Origin: Chthoniobacter flavus
GTDB taxonomy: Bacteria; Verrucomicrobiota; Verrucomicrobiia; Chthoniobacterales; JACTMZ01
DNA length: 58,318 bases
NCBI GenBank assembly: GCA_945871065.1
Contig: CAMBUL010000006.1
Location: forward strand, 1-58,318
Direction of reading: 5' to 3'
The first letter of the stretch is position 1, and each line of letters opens with the position of its first letter. The position numbers and the translations under genes were made by a program. The notes under the pieces were generated by a model. That model searched no databases. It had not been told where the DNA came from and saw only the letters and a list, made by a program, of their open reading frames with translations. Shown here piece by piece: positions 8,463 to 18,248 of this stretch.

Positions 8463-10691
8463 TCACGCCGCGTCGATGATGCGATTGAACGTGGCGCTCG
8501 GGCGCATGGCGGCGGAGGCTTTGGTGTCATCCGGACGGAAATAACCGCCGAGATCGACAGCTTTGCCCTGCACGGCGGCCAACTCGTCCGTGATTTGCTT
8601 TTCGTGAGCAGCAAGTTCACCGGCCACCGAGACGAAATATTTCTGCAGCGCGAGGTCATCGGTTTGCCCGGCCAGAGCCTGGGCCCAGAAAAGCGCGAGG
8701 TAAAAATGGCTGCCGCGGTTGTCGAGGGTGCCGAGCTTGCGTCCGGGGCTTTTGTTTTCCTCGAGGAATTTCGCCGTGGCGGTGTCGAGGGTGTCGGCGA
8801 GGACTTTGGCCTGTTCGTTGCCGGTCACTTCGGCCAGGTGCTCAAAGGAGGCAGCGAGGGCGAAGAATTCGCCAAGCGAATCCCAGCGCAGGTAATTCTC
8901 TGCGGTGAATTGTTGGACGTGCTTCGGCGCGGAACCTCCGGCCCCGGTTTCGAAGAGTCCGCCCCCGTTCATCAGCGGGACGATGGACAACATCTTCGCG
9001 CTGGTGCCGACTTCGAGGATGGGGAAAAGGTCGGTCAGGTAGTCGCGCAGGACGTTGCCGGTCACCGAAATGGTGTCCTTGCCTTCTGCGATACGTTGGA
9101 GGCTGAAGCGGCAGGCTTCGAAGGGTGACAGGATGCGGAGATCGAGTCCGGAAGTGTCCTCCTCCTGCAGATAGGTCTGCACCTTGGCGATGAGCTGTGC
9201 ATCGTGGGCACGGCGTTGATCCAGCCAGAAGATGGCGGGTGCGCCACTCGCGCGGGCGCGTTTGACTGCCAACTTGACCCAATCGCGGACCGCAGGGTCC
9301 TTCGTTTGGCACGCGCGCCAGACATCACCGGCCTCCACCTTGTGTTCGGTGAGGATGCTTCCCGCCGCATCGGTCACGCGGATGGTGCCATCGCCGGGGA
9401 TTTCGAAGGTCTTGTCGTGCGAACCGTATTCTTCCGCCTTCTGCGCCATGAGCCCGACATTGGGCACGGAACCCATCTTGACCGGATCGAGCGCGCCATT
9501 GGTGCGGCAGAAATCGATGACGGCTTGGTAAACCGGGGCATAAGCGCTGTCCGGAATGACGGCCAGGGTGTCCTGCGTCTCGCCTCTGGCATTCCACATC
9601 TTGCCGCCTTCGCGGATCATGGCCGGCATCGACGCATCGACGATCACATCGCTGGGCACGTGCAGGTTGGTGATGCCTTTGTCCGAATTGACCATGGCCA
9701 GGGCGGGTCGGGCGGCGAGCGCCGCAGCCAAAGCGGCCTCGAGCCCCACTTTTTCCGCGGCGGGCAGCTGTCCCATTTTGGCCACGAGGTCACCGAGTCC
9801 GTGGTTGAAATCGACGCCGAGCGCTTCCAGCGTTGCGTTGTGCTGGCGGATGAAGTCGGCGAGAAAAACCTTCACCGCATGGCCGAAGAGCACGGGGTCG
9901 GAGACCTTCATCATGGTGGCCTTGAGATGGAGCGAGAAAAGCAGGCCGAGTTCGGCTGCGGTGGTGATTTGTTTTTCGAGAAATGCGACCAGAGCTTTGG
10001 TGCTCATGAAGGTCGCGTCGAAAACCTCTCCAGTCTCCAGCTTGATCCCCTTCTTCAGAACGACCGGAGGTCCTCCGGAGGCGGGGAGGAATTCGATGGT
10101 CGCCGTGGTGGCCGAGGGGACCGTGACGGATTGCTCATGCGAAAAGAAGTCGTTTGCCTCCATGGTGGCCACGCGGGTTTTAGAATCCGGCGACCATGCC
10201 CCCATCTTGTGCGGATGCTTGCGGGCATAGTCTTTGACCGCTTTGGGGGCCCGGCGGTCGGAGTTTCCTTCACGCAGGACGGGATTGACTGCGCTGCCCT
10301 TTAATTTGTCATACCGCGTCTTGGCCTCTTCCTCCGCGCCGGTGGCGGGTGTTTCGGGGTAATCGGGGAGGGCGAACCCCTGTGACTGCAGCTCGGTGAT
10401 CGCTGCTTTGAGCTGGGGCACCGAGGCGCTAATGTTGGGAAGTTTGATGATGTTGGCGCCGGGCTGAAGGGTCAGAGCGCCGAGCTCGGCCAAGGCATCG
10501 GCCGTCTTTTGTCCGGCCGGCAGAAGGTCGGCAAAGGACGCAAGGATGCGTCCCGCCAAAGAAATGTCGCGAAGTTCGACCCCGATCCCTGCCGGTTTGG
10601 TGAAGGCGGCAATGACCGGGAGGAAGGAGTAAGTGGCGAGCAGCGGGGCTTCGTCCGTCTTGGTGTAAATGATGGTGGGCTTGGTCGGCAT
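8463..10691 (-). CDS. icd: NADP-dependent isocitrate dehydrogenase, monomeric type
   Basis: 742 residues, the length of the monomeric IDH family rather than the ~415-residue dimeric form. The N-terminal [20 protein letters not shown] and the internal segments [33 protein letters not shown] and [19 protein letters not shown] are hallmarks, and [16 protein letters not shown] and [14 protein letters not shown] follow in the C-terminal half. It oxidises isocitrate to 2-oxoglutarate in the TCA cycle and supplies NADPH. The DUF971 gene lies upstream on the same strand, 56 bases away. Confidence 0.95.
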   Translation of the reverse strand: MPTKPTIIYTKTDEAPLLATYSFLPVIAAFTKPAGIGVELRDISLAGRILASFADLLPAGQKTADALAELGALTLQPGANIIKLPNISASVPQLKAAITELQSQGFALPDYPETPATGAEEEAKTRYDKLKGSAVNPVLREGNSDRRAPKAVKDYARKHPHKMGAWSPDSKTRVATMEANDFFSHEQSVTVPSATTATIEFLPASGGPPVVLKKGIKLETGEVFDATFMSTKALVAFLEKQITTAAELGLLFSLHLKATMMKVSDPVLFGHAVKVFLADFIRQHNATLEALGVDFNHGLGDLVAKMGQLPAAEKVGLEAALAAALAARPALAMVNSDKGITNLHVPSDVIVDASMPAMIREGGKMWNARGETQDTLAVIPDSAYAPVYQAVIDFCRTNGALDPVKMGSVPNVGLMAQKAEEYGSHDKTFEIPGDGTIRVTDAAGSILTEHKVEAGDVWRACQTKDPAVRDWVKLAVKRARASGAPAIFWLDQRRAHDAQLIAKVQTYLQEEDTSGLDLRILSPFEACRFSLQRIAEGKDTISVTGNVLRDYLTDLFPILEVGTSAKMLSIVPLMNGGGLFETGAGGSAPKHVQQFTAENYLRWDSLGEFFALAASFEHLAEVTGNEQAKVLADTLDTATAKFLEENKSPGRKLGTLDNRGSHFYLALFWAQALAGQTDDLALQKYFVSVAGELAAHEKQITDELAAVQGKAVDLGGYFRPDDTKASAAMRPSATFNRIIDAA

Positions 10692-10747
10692 AAAATGTCC
10701 GCCATTAAAGCGCGCTGCGCGGCGGGGTCAAAGCAAAGGACGGATTT

Positions 10748-11056
10748 TCAGACGGCGGTGGGATCCAAGCGGCGGAGGTAGCCGACGGAATAGATGCCGG
10801 TGGCGTGGCCGTCGGCCCATTTGGGCTTCCAGCCGTAGCCGCCGACCATTTCGTAAGAATCCAACTCGAAGCTGGCCGGGGTGTGCTTAACCTCGGGCTT
10901 GTCGCCCCGGCCAAGGACGTCGGGTTCGCCGCAGCAGACGGCGCAGGGGCAGGCTTTGCGCACGTCTTCCCACGCGAGATAAGTTTCGTGCCCGTCGCTC
11001 CACGCGATGGCCAATTCGCGGCCGATGGTTTGCAAGGTGGTGATCTGCGGGGTCAT
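10748..11056 (-). CDS. DUF971 (GBBH-like N-terminal) domain protein
   Basis: 102 residues from ATG 11056, chosen because the open upstream extension is rich in Pro, Lys and His and shows no family similarity. The protein matches small DUF971 proteins, which share the N-terminal zinc-binding domain of gamma-butyrobetaine hydroxylase. The ligand pattern [10 protein letters not shown] is visible, with [11 protein letters not shown] before it and [11 protein letters not shown] near the end. DUF971 proteins are often linked to Fe-S cluster carriers, but the molecular role is not settled. It is probably co-transcribed with the isocitrate dehydrogenase gene that follows. Confidence 0.8.
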   Translation of the reverse strand: MTPQITTLQTIGRELAIAWSDGHETYLAWEDVRKACPCAVCCGEPDVLGRGDKPEVKHTPASFELDSYEMVGGYGWKPKWADGHATGIYSVGYLRRLDPTAV

Positions 11057-11135
11057 GGGGAAAGGGGGATGGAAGAATGGAGAATGATGAAGTTTGGGTA
11101 GGTAGCGTGCCGGGGAGTTTTTCTTTCTTCGCTCA

Positions 11136-11840
11136 TTATTCGGCATTGGCTTGGACTTGGGGTCGTTGGCCGAAGATGGACGAGCCGATCCGGACGAGGG
11201 TGGCGCCTTCCTCGATGGCGGGCTCGAAGTCTCCGCTCATTCCCATGGAAAGTTCGGGCAGGGCGGCACCGTGGCCGGACTGCAATTCGTCGCGCAATTC
11301 GCGCAGAGCCCGGAAGACGGGCCGGGCCGCCTCGGGGTTCTCGCTGTAGGGCGCCATGGTCATGAGCCCGCGGATGCGGAGGTGCGGCAGGGCGGCCAGC
11401 CCGGGGAAGGCCTCGCGAAGCTGGGCCGGGGTGAAACCGTGCTTCGTCTCCTCGCCGGAAACGTTGACCTCGAGGAGCCCGTCGACTTTTCGTCCGGTTT
11501 CACCGGCAATACGGTCGATCGCTCCGGCCAGTGCCTGGCTGTCGATGCTGTGGAAAAAAGAAAAGAGGGAGAGAGCTTGGCGGACTTTGTTTTTTTGCAG
11601 GTGGCCGAGGAGGTGCCATTCGAGTCCTGGAGGGCAGGCCGGGATTTTTTCCCGGGCTTCCTGCACGCGGTTCTCGCCGAAGATTCGTTGGCCGGTGGCG
11701 GCGGCGGTCTCGACGGCCTCGGCGGGGTGCGTTTTGGAGACCGCGACGAGGCGGACGCTGTCCGGTTCGCGTCCGGCGCGCCGGGCGGCGGTGGCGATCT
11801 CCTTCCGGGCGCGGGCGAGGCGGGCGGTAATGTCGGTCAT
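11136..11840 (-). CDS. yggS: Pyridoxal-phosphate homeostasis protein (YggS/PROSC family)
   Basis: 234 residues, a single-domain PLP-binding TIM barrel. The PLP lysine is K36 in [13 protein letters not shown]. Other family marks are [59 protein letters not shown], and the phosphate-binding [28 protein letters not shown]. The protein buffers and delivers PLP and affects amino-acid and keto-acid balance. Its start codon is only about 50 bases from the likely LysR start on the other strand, so the two share one short control region. Confidence 0.95.
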   Translation of the reverse strand: MTDITARLARARKEIATAARRAGREPDSVRLVAVSKTHPAEAVETAAATGQRIFGENRVQEAREKIPACPPGLEWHLLGHLQKNKVRQALSLFSFFHSIDSQALAGAIDRIAGETGRKVDGLLEVNVSGEETKHGFTPAQLREAFPGLAALPHLRIRGLMTMAPYSENPEAARPVFRALRELRDELQSGHGAALPELSMGMSGDFEPAIEEGATLVRIGSSIFGQRPQVQANAE

Positions 11841-11890
11841 TAGATTTGCTTATGCAGCGACCGCAGGCCATAAGATTGTCTCATAGTCCC

Positions 11891-12793
11891 GTGCAGCTTC
11901 TACCTTTCAAAGTATTCCGCGATCTGGCCGAAACCGCCAGTTTTTCGCAGGCCGCGCAGCTCAACGGCATCACGCAAAGCGCGGTGAGCCAGCAGGTCAA
12001 GGCGTTGGAGAAGCGCCATGCGGTCCGGCTGATTGAGCGCGGCAAAAAAAGTTTTTCCCTCACCGCCGAGGGGGTGGTTTTTTTGGGGGCTTCGCGCGAA
12101 ATCCTTGCGGTGGTCGACGGTTTGGAAACGCGACTGCGCGAATTGAGCGAGGTGATTGCCGGCGACTTGCCGCTGGCCGCGGTGCTCAGTGTCGGACTGC
12201 ACGAGTTGCCTCCTTTCACCCGCCAATTCACGCGTCTCTATCCGCAGGTGAAAATCCGGACCGATTATCTCCGCTCCGCCGAGGTTTATGCGGCGGTGCT
12301 TTCCGGTCGGGCCGAGGCGGGGTTGGTGGCCTTCCCTGCACCCCGGCGCGGTTTGGAGTCCGAGGTTTTGTGGCGTGACCGCATGGTGATGGTTTGCGCC
12401 CCCTCGCACCGGTTGGCGCGGCGGGCGCGGGTGCCTTTGAGCGAATTGGCCGCGGAAAAATTCATCGCCTTCGCGGCCGATCTCCCGACGCGCAAAGCGC
12501 TCGACCGGGCCTTGCGTGCGGCGGGCGTGACCGTGCGCCCCGAGCGGGAGTTCGACAACATTGAGACGGTCAAGCGCACGGTCGAGATCGAGGGCGCGGT
12601 TTCCATCCTGCCCGAGGCGGCCTTGGCCAACGAGCGGCGCGCGGGCTCGCTCATTCCGGTGGAAATCGCCTCGCCGGATATGTGGCGCCCGGTCGGTGTG
12701 GTCATGAAGCGAAACCGCGCCGGCTCGCCGGCCCTGCGGCGGTTTCTCGAACTTTTGCGCGGTGCGTCCTTCCGTCCCAAGCTTGCCAAGTAG
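11891..12793 (+). CDS. LysR-family transcriptional regulator
   Basis: About 300 residues from GTG 11891. An in-frame ATG at 11846 would add 15 unconserved residues. The winged helix-turn-helix comes first (FRDLAETASFSQAAQLNGITQSAVSQQVKALEK, cited in part: ASFSQAAQ and QSAVSQQVKALE), with the usual short distance to the N-terminus. A periplasmic-binding-protein-like effector domain follows. LysR proteins usually regulate a divergent neighbour; here that would be yggS. The effector is unknown. A PLP- or amino-acid-linked signal would fit the context but is only a guess. Confidence 0.88.
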   Translation: MQLLPFKVFRDLAETASFSQAAQLNGITQSAVSQQVKALEKRHAVRLIERGKKSFSLTAEGVVFLGASREILAVVDGLETRLRELSEVIAGDLPLAAVLSVGLHELPPFTRQFTRLYPQVKIRTDYLRSAEVYAAVLSGRAEAGLVAFPAPRRGLESEVLWRDRMVMVCAPSHRLARRARVPLSELAAEKFIAFAADLPTRKALDRALRAAGVTVRPEREFDNIETVKRTVEIEGAVSILPEAALANERRAGSLIPVEIASPDMWRPVGVVMKRNRAGSPALRRFLELLRGASFRPKLAK

Positions 12794-12840
12794 CGCCTTC
12801 TGGCGGATTAGTGCAGTTTATGGTAATTGACAGATTCTGC

Positions 12841-13650
12841 ATGAGATTCACCGCGCCCCTTGCTGTTGCTGCCGGATTGTCGTTTGCCGCCTGCGCGCAG
12901 GACCGACCTGCTTCCGCCCGACACGAGCCCTCGATCAGCATCACTGCGGCCGCACCGGCCTCGACGGCACCCCGCCAGCGCCGTTCCCCGGCCAGCTACA
13001 ATGCGGTCGCCACCTCGCGTCCGTTCGTCGCGTTGACCTTTGATGACGGGCCCCACCCGGTATTGACCCCGCAACTACTCGACATCCTCCGCAACGAGGG
13101 CGTGCGTGCCACTTTTTACGTCATCGGCCGCAACGTGCAGACTTACCCGGAGATCGCTCGACGCATCGTGGCCGAGGGCCACGAGATTGCGAACCATACG
13201 TGGAGTCATCCGACCCTGACGGCCATAAGTGCCGCGCGCCTCGACAAAGAAATGACCAGCACAACGGAGATCATCCAACGCGTGACCGGCCGCCGCCCGA
13301 CCAACATGCGTCCGCCCTATGGCGCGGTGAACGAGCGTGTGCGCCAAAGCATGTTCAACGACCACGGGCTTGATGTCATCATGTGGTCGGTCGATCCGCT
13401 CGATTGGCGTCGTCCCGGCGCGGAGGTGGTCCGCCAGCGGTTGGTCGACGGGGCCAAGCCGGGAGGAATCCTGCTGGCCCACGACATTCATCCCGGAACG
13501 ATCGAGGCCATGCCCGGGACGATCCGTGATCTCAAAGCCAAGGGCTTCGGTTTTGCCACGGTGAGCCAATTGCTTGCCCTGCAAGACTCCCCCGCGGCAC
13601 CTCCTGCGCCGGCCGGGCAGGAGCAGGCGGCGGTGATCCGCTCAGAGTAG
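12841..13650 (+). CDS. Polysaccharide deacetylase (NodB/CE4), secreted lipoprotein
   Basis: 269 residues from ATG 12841. An alternative ATG lies at 12820. The N-terminus is a lipoprotein signal with lipobox SFAAC (Cys18). The NodB homology domain is complete: TFDDGPHP (catalytic and metal Asp 68/69), the metal ligands in NHTWSHPTL (His119 and His123), RPPYGAVN, MWSVDPLDW, and LLAHDIHP. CE4 enzymes remove acetyl groups from peptidoglycan GlcNAc/MurNAc or exopolysaccharide. An Ala/Pro-rich linker (about 20-58) separates the lipid anchor from the enzyme. The gene end overlaps the convergent DUF4010-type gene by 9 bases. Confidence 0.9.
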   Translation: MRFTAPLAVAAGLSFAACAQDRPASARHEPSISITAAAPASTAPRQRRSPASYNAVATSRPFVALTFDDGPHPVLTPQLLDILRNEGVRATFYVIGRNVQTYPEIARRIVAEGHEIANHTWSHPTLTAISAARLDKEMTSTTEIIQRVTGRRPTNMRPPYGAVNERVRQSMFNDHGLDVIMWSVDPLDWRRPGAEVVRQRLVDGAKPGGILLAHDIHPGTIEAMPGTIRDLKAKGFGFATVSQLLALQDSPAAPPAPAGQEQAAVIRSE

Positions 13651-14904
13651 CCATGCCGCGCCGGCGGCACAGGCCGTGGTGGCCCCGAGGACAAAGACAA
13701 CCGTCCGTCGCATGGAGGGTCCACCCAGCGCCACGGCCATGCCGGCCTTGAGCAGGGAATTGGCCCCCGCCGCGACAAGCAGCGCGCGCACGGCTTGCTC
13801 CGCGGTGACGCTGCCGCTCTTTTGCATTTGCGCCAGGGAAAGCGAGATCGCATCGAGGTCGGTCAGGCCGGAGAAAAAGCTGGCGGCGTAAAGTCCGGCC
13901 CCGCCGAAACCGGCCTGCGCCCATCGCACAAGGAGAACGACGAGCGCGTAGAGGATGGCGAATTGGAGGGCCATGCGCAGACTGAGCGGGTTGCGAACCT
14001 CGGAAGGGGGAGCGGGAACCGACCCTGACGGCCGGAGAAAGTGCCGCCAACTCCATGCGGCAAAAAGGAGGCCTGGCAGAGCCGTGAGTATCAGCCCGGG
14101 GGAGGCTCGTGCCAGGAGCGACGGGCTGACCGCTCCGACCAGCACCGCGACACGGCCGAGCATCACGGTGCAGGCCAGAACCACGGCCAGAGCGCAGACG
14201 CGCCCGGTCTCGGGCCATGCCCGGCTTTGACGGCTCATGGCCAAGGTGGTGGCCGTGCTCGAGGCGAGACCGCCGAGGAGTCCGGTCATGGCGATCCCCC
14301 GGTCCTCCCCGAAGATGCGCACCGCGACATAGCCGGCAAAGCCGAGGCCCGAAACAAGTACGACCATGAGCCAGATTTTGAAAGGATTGAAGGCGCCGTA
14401 GGGTCCGTAAGGATGGTCCGGCACGAGGGGCAAGACGATGCCGGTGACCGCGGCAAACTGCAGTGCCTGATAGACGTCGGCGCGGGAGAATTTTCGGGAG
14501 AGCCTGTGCACCCACTCTTTGGAGGCGAGAAGGACCACCATGGTGACGGTGATGACCACGGCCGCCTTGCTTTGGCCGTGCCAGACGAGGCCGCCCAGCA
14601 AGTAGGTGGCCAATCCCACGGCCCCGGTGGTCAGGCCGATGTCACGATCGTGGGCGGCCCGCCGGTAAAGAAATAGGGCGAGAAAGACATTCATGCCTGC
14701 GAAGCCGGCGAGGAAAAACCCTGCTTGGTGCTGCTCTGCGAACCAGGCACAAAGCGTGCCGAGGGCCGCCCAGAGAGCGAAGGTGCGCGCCCCGGCGAGT
14801 GTGTCGGAGGCGGGATTTTCGCGCTGGCCGCTCCATTGGCGCTCAAGGCCGAGGAGGGCGCCGAGCGAGGCGCTTACGAGAAGGGCCTTGAGCAGATCAG
14901 GCAT
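13642..14904 (-). CDS. MgtC/DUF4010 family integral membrane protein
   Basis: 420 residues with roughly a dozen hydrophobic segments. The N-terminal part (KALLVSASLGALLGLERQW, TLAGARTFALWAALGTL) matches the MgtC/SapB-like domain, and the rest matches DUF4010 (GLASSTATTLAMSRQS, FFSGLTDLDAISLSLAQM). Many bacteria carry this two-domain arrangement. Transport of a divalent cation or an envelope-stress role has been suggested for relatives, but no substrate is established. It probably starts a two-gene arrangement with the DUF983 gene 32 bases upstream. Confidence 0.8.
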   Translation of the reverse strand: MPDLLKALLVSASLGALLGLERQWSGQRENPASDTLAGARTFALWAALGTLCAWFAEQHQAGFFLAGFAGMNVFLALFLYRRAAHDRDIGLTTGAVGLATYLLGGLVWHGQSKAAVVITVTMVVLLASKEWVHRLSRKFSRADVYQALQFAAVTGIVLPLVPDHPYGPYGAFNPFKIWLMVVLVSGLGFAGYVAVRIFGEDRGIAMTGLLGGLASSTATTLAMSRQSRAWPETGRVCALAVVLACTVMLGRVAVLVGAVSPSLLARASPGLILTALPGLLFAAWSWRHFLRPSGSVPAPPSEVRNPLSLRMALQFAILYALVVLLVRWAQAGFGGAGLYAASFFSGLTDLDAISLSLAQMQKSGSVTAEQAVRALLVAAGANSLLKAGMAVALGGPSMRRTVVFVLGATTACAAGAAWLL

Positions 14905-14936
14905 GGCTCCAATTTAAGCTCCCAGCCCGCCGGAAC

Positions 14937-15446
14937 TCAAACGCCCGCATCGACCGGCAGACGCGCGCGGCGCGGGGGGCGTGAGGGCAGCCGAGGCGCT
15001 TCCACCGGTTTGTTTCCCCCGTCGTCACCGCCCTCCCTCTCATGCGGGTCGAAAAAATGGTCCCAGGCGACGAAGATGGATTTGGAGTGGCGGGCGAAGA
15101 GGAGATTGAAAACCACCACTGGGACGACCACCGCGGCGATCAGGGTCCACACCGGCCAGTCGAAGAACCATTCGAACGAGGCATAGAGGACCAATCCGAA
15201 GAGGGCGGCGATGCCGTAGTTGATCGCCCAGATGGAGAGCAGGAAATAACCCGGTTCACGGTCGTAGGCATAGCCGCAGCGCGGACAGCCATCGAGCGGA
15301 GTAAACCAATCGCGGAGGGTGCGCGTGCGGGCCACGCTGGGAAACATCGGGCTTTGGCCGCAGACGGGGCACTGCAGTACCATGGCATGCCGCAGATACG
15401 AACCCGCTTTCGTCCAATCCGACTTGCCCTTCATGGCCCATTGCAT
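14937..15446 (-). CDS. DUF983 family membrane protein with zinc-ribbon motif
   Basis: 169 residues from ATG 15446; ATG 15434 (MKGKSDW) is equally possible. Two CxxC pairs, CPVCGQSPMF and CPRCGYAYDREPGYF, precede two membrane helices (AINYGIAALFGLVLYASF and the following one), the standard layout of DUF983. A charged tail of about 40 residues ends the protein. The family has no established biochemical role; some members sit near cytochrome oxidase genes, which is not the case here. It is in tandem with the DUF4010-type gene. Confidence 0.8.
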   Translation of the reverse strand: MQWAMKGKSDWTKAGSYLRHAMVLQCPVCGQSPMFPSVARTRTLRDWFTPLDGCPRCGYAYDREPGYFLLSIWAINYGIAALFGLVLYASFEWFFDWPVWTLIAAVVVPVVVFNLLFARHSKSIFVAWDHFFDPHEREGGDDGGNKPVEAPRLPSRPPRRARLPVDAGV

Positions 15447-15523
15447 ACGCCCCAACCGGACGAAGGTCAAAGGACTTGCAGAACAAAAGAAGGCGTTGCG
15501 GCGCGAATGACGCGCGGCGTTGT

Positions 15524-16690
15524 TCAGTGCTTCAGTCCGGCAACAAAGACGGCCATGCGCTGCAGGGCGATTTTGATTTGCTCCAAGGAAGTCGCGTAGC
15601 TGCAGCGGACGAAGCCCTCGCCGTCCGCCCCGAACGCCGTGCCGGGCACCACGGCGACCTTGTGCTCCTCGAGCAGACGGAGGGAAAATTCCCGGCTGGT
15701 CAGACCCGTGGAGCGGATGTCGGCGAAGACATAAAATGCGCCGCGCGGAGTCGGGCAGGGGATGCCCATTTCGTTGAACGCGGAGACAATGTAGTTGCGC
15801 CGGAGTCCGTATTTCTCGCGCATGTGGGCGACGGCGGCATCGCCGTGCTCGAGCGCCTCGATCGCCGCATATTGGGTCATGGTGGGCGCGCAAAGGATGG
15901 CGTATTGATGGATTTTCATCATCGCCTCGATGAGCGGCGCTGGCGCGCAGGCGTAGCCGATGCGGAACCCGGTCATGGCCCAGCCTTTAGAAAGTCCATG
16001 CAGGAATACGGTCCGCTCGCGCATCCCGGGCAGCGCGGCGATCGACACATGCTCCGCACCATCGTAGGTCAGTTCAGCGTAAATTTCGTCCGAGAGGACG
16101 ATGAGGTCATGCTTCTGGCAGAGGGCGGCGATCGGCTCAAGTGCTTCACGCGGCATGGTCGCGCCGGTCGGGTTGGTCGGGAAATTGAGCAGGAGCACTT
16201 TGGTTTTCGACGTGATGCGCTTGGCCATTTCGTCGGCACGGAGTTGAAAGTTGTCCTTCCCGTGCACTGGAATGGAGACCGCTTTGCCGTGGGCTAGGGT
16301 GATGCTTGGGCCGTAGCTCACGTAGCAGGGTTCATGGAAGAGGACCTCGTCTCCGGGGTTGATCAGTGCGCGCAGGGCTATGTCGATCGCCTCGGAGACA
16401 CCCACCGAAACAAGCACTTCGGAGGGCGCGTGGTAGTCGACGTGGAATTGACGCGAGACATAGCCGGCGATGGCTTCGCGGAGTTTGGGCAGGCCGAGGT
16501 TCGAGGTGTAACCGGTGCGACCTTTCTCCAGCGAGAAGAGGGCCGCCTCGCGGATGTGCCAAGGGGTGACAAAGTCCGGTTCGCCGATGCCGAGCGAGAT
16601 GACATCGTGCATCGACTGCACGATTTCGAAGAAGTCGCGGATCCCCGAGCGGGGGATGTCGCGCACGTGCGCGGCAATTTTGTCTTCCAT
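15524..16690 (-). CDS. PLP-dependent aminotransferase, class I/II (aspartate aminotransferase fold)
   Basis: 388 residues, full length. The PLP lysine lies in FLHGLSKGWAMTGFRIGY. Other fold-type I marks are ISLGIGEPDF, GRTGYTSNLGLPKLREAI, LLLNFPTNPTGATM and VLSDEIYAELTYDG. The closest recognisable group is the PatA/AspC-like class that takes aromatic or branched amino acids or aspartate. Specificity cannot be read directly. It follows the Lrp-type gene by 12 bases, so the regulator and enzyme are co-transcribed and an amino-acid-responsive circuit is likely. Confidence 0.92.
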   Translation of the reverse strand: MEDKIAAHVRDIPRSGIRDFFEIVQSMHDVISLGIGEPDFVTPWHIREAALFSLEKGRTGYTSNLGLPKLREAIAGYVSRQFHVDYHAPSEVLVSVGVSEAIDIALRALINPGDEVLFHEPCYVSYGPSITLAHGKAVSIPVHGKDNFQLRADEMAKRITSKTKVLLLNFPTNPTGATMPREALEPIAALCQKHDLIVLSDEIYAELTYDGAEHVSIAALPGMRERTVFLHGLSKGWAMTGFRIGYACAPAPLIEAMMKIHQYAILCAPTMTQYAAIEALEHGDAAVAHMREKYGLRRNYIVSAFNEMGIPCPTPRGAFYVFADIRSTGLTSREFSLRLLEEHKVAVVPGTAFGADGEGFVRCSYATSLEQIKIALQRMAVFVAGLKH

Positions 16691-16702
16691 GGCCGGCAGA
16701 CT

Positions 16703-17182
16703 TTACGGGCTGACCGGCAAGCGGTCTTCCGGCAGGTCGGAGGTGAAGAGTGCGCCGTTTTCCTTATAGGTCTTCAGACGGAAGTGCGTTGCCGTGGAAA
16801 TAACCGACTCGATGGTGCTGAGTTTTTCCGAGACGAAGCTGGCCACTTCGCGCAGGCTGCCGCCCTCCACGACCACGAGGAGGTCGTAACCGCCGCTGAT
16901 CAGGTAGCAGCTGACGACCTGGTCGAACTTGGCAATGCGGTGGGCGATGCGATCGAAACCACCGCCGCGCTCCGGCGTAATGCGTACCTCGATGAAGGCG
17001 GTGACCGTGTTCTTGTCCAACCGCTCGCGGTCGACAATGGCCTGGTAGCCGCGGATGACCCCCTCCTTTTCGAGGGCGGCGATGCGGGCGTTGGTCTCTT
17101 CGACCGAAAGATTGAGCAGGCGCGCGAGTTCCTCGCGGGACGTGTTGGCGTCCTGTTGCAAGAGGCGGAGGAGGGTTTCCAT
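16703..17182 (-). CDS. Lrp/AsnC-family transcriptional regulator
   Basis: 159 residues. An N-terminal winged helix-turn-helix (SREELARLLNLSVEETNARIAALEKEG, cited in part: LLNLSVEETNARIAALE) is followed by GVIRGYQAIVD and a RAM/AsnC ligand-binding domain with VVSCYLISGGYDLLVVVEG. These proteins form octamers that respond to amino acids. The gene is first in a probable two-gene operon with the aminotransferase, which is its obvious candidate target. It may also control itself from the 90-base gap shared with the divergent tRNA-Thr gene. Confidence 0.9.
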   Translation of the reverse strand: METLLRLLQQDANTSREELARLLNLSVEETNARIAALEKEGVIRGYQAIVDRERLDKNTVTAFIEVRITPERGGGFDRIAHRIAKFDQVVSCYLISGGYDLLVVVEGGSLREVASFVSEKLSTIESVISTATHFRLKTYKENGALFTSDLPEDRLPVSP

Positions 17183-17233
17183 AAAATCGCGTTAATTATG
17201 GTGGCCGCGAGGTTCCGTGGCAAGAGGCGGGGC

Positions 17234-17263
17234 TTGCCAAGAAGGCCGGAAGGCCGATATTTT
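17234..17263 (+). promoter_or_regulatory. Probable housekeeping promoter of tRNA-Thr
   Basis: TTGCCA (17234-17239), an 18-base spacer and TATTTT (17258-17263) end 11 bases before the tRNA. Five of six bases match the -35 consensus and four of six the -10 consensus. Confidence 0.45.
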
Positions 17264-17274
17264 GGCCTATCCGC

Positions 17275-17350
17275 GCCGACGTAGCTCAGTTGGTAGAGCA
17301 GCTGATTCGTAATCAGCAGGTCACGGGTTCGAGTCCCGTCGTCGGCTCCA
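17275..17350 (+). tRNA. tRNA-Thr (anticodon CGT), CCA encoded
   Basis: 76 nucleotides. The acceptor stem GCCGACG pairs with CGTCGGC. D-arm GCTCAGTTGGTAGAGC, anticodon stem GCTGA/TCAGC with loop TTCGTAA (anticodon CGT, reads ACG), T-arm ACGGGTTCGAGTCCCGT, discriminator T, and CCA in the DNA are all present. The CCA end touches the stop codon of the convergent potB gene. Confidence 0.97.
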
Positions 17351-18241
17351 CTACTCTTGCTCGCTGCGGCGGAACTTGCTGCTCAGCCAGAGGCTGATGA
17401 TGAAGATGGCGAGGAGAAGGACTCCAAGGGCGGCGCCGAAGGGTTGGTTGCGGGCTCGGGTGAATTGGTTCTGGATGACCTCGCCGATGGTGGGATTGGC
17501 CCCGCCGCCCATCAGGTTGGTGATGGCGAACATGGCGATGGCGGGAACGAAGACGAGGAGGATGCCGGCGGCAATACCGGGCTGGGTGAGGGGAAGGACG
17601 ACCTTGCTGAAGACGCGGGCCGGGCGGGCCCCGAGGTCATAGGCGGCTTCGATCAGCGAACCGTCGAGCTTTTCCACGCTGGTGTAAATGGGGAGAATCA
17701 TGAAAGGGAGAAAGTTGTAAACCAGCCCGAGAATGACCGCGAAGGGCGTGTACATGAATCCGATGGGCGCGCTGGTGATCTGGAGGGTCATGAGCAGGGC
17801 GTTGAGCAGACCGTCCTGTGACAGGATGGAGATCCACGCGTAGGTGCGGATAAGAAAACTGGTCCAGAAGGGGATCATGACCAGCATGATGAGAAGCCCG
17901 CGGACGCGCTCGCTGGAGCGTCCGATGAAATAGGCGACAGGGTAGCCGAGCACCAGACAGATGGCGGTGGTGAGGAAGGCATACCAAACGGAGATGCCGA
18001 GGATTTTCAGCCATTTCCAATCGAAGGCGCGGGTGTAATTTTCGAAGGTGAAGGAATAGACGATGCGGCCGAGACCATCCCGCTCGCAGAAGCTGATGAC
18101 CAAAAGCATCAGCGTCGGGACAATGACGAAAAGGGCCAACCATCCGAGCATGGGGGTGACGGCGAACCAAGGCCCGAGTCCGGCCCGTCGCTGGGGCGAC
18201 GGGCCGGCGGCCAAAGCTGCTGCTGCGGCGGCAACGGCCAT
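17351..18241 (-). CDS. potB: Spermidine/putrescine ABC transporter permease PotB
   Basis: 296 residues with six membrane helices. The binding-protein-dependent transport motif (EAA loop) reads LIEAAYDLGARPARVFSKVVLPLTQPG, visible in part as EAAYDLGARP. The first periplasmic loop and YFIGRSSERVRG match PotB rather than PotC. An Ala-rich N-terminal extension (MAVAAAAAALAAG) is unusual, and a downstream start is possible. It is last in the order potC-potD-potB; the stop codon abuts tRNA-Thr. Confidence 0.92.
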   Translation of the reverse strand: MAVAAAAAALAAGPSPQRRAGLGPWFAVTPMLGWLALFVIVPTLMLLVISFCERDGLGRIVYSFTFENYTRAFDWKWLKILGISVWYAFLTTAICLVLGYPVAYFIGRSSERVRGLLIMLVMIPFWTSFLIRTYAWISILSQDGLLNALLMTLQITSAPIGFMYTPFAVILGLVYNFLPFMILPIYTSVEKLDGSLIEAAYDLGARPARVFSKVVLPLTQPGIAAGILLVFVPAIAMFAITNLMGGGANPTIGEVIQNQFTRARNQPFGAALGVLLLAIFIISLWLSSKFRRSEQE

Positions 18242-18248
18242 TGGGACG

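Noticed and set aside
6455-8659. Long open frame (734 codons) antisense to glmS
   Set aside because: High-GC codon bias makes long antisense frames; it has no family pattern, and glmS is certain.
17275-17350. tRNA-Thr as a second integration site
   Set aside because: No integrase or foreign genes adjoin it; the neighbours are housekeeping genes.
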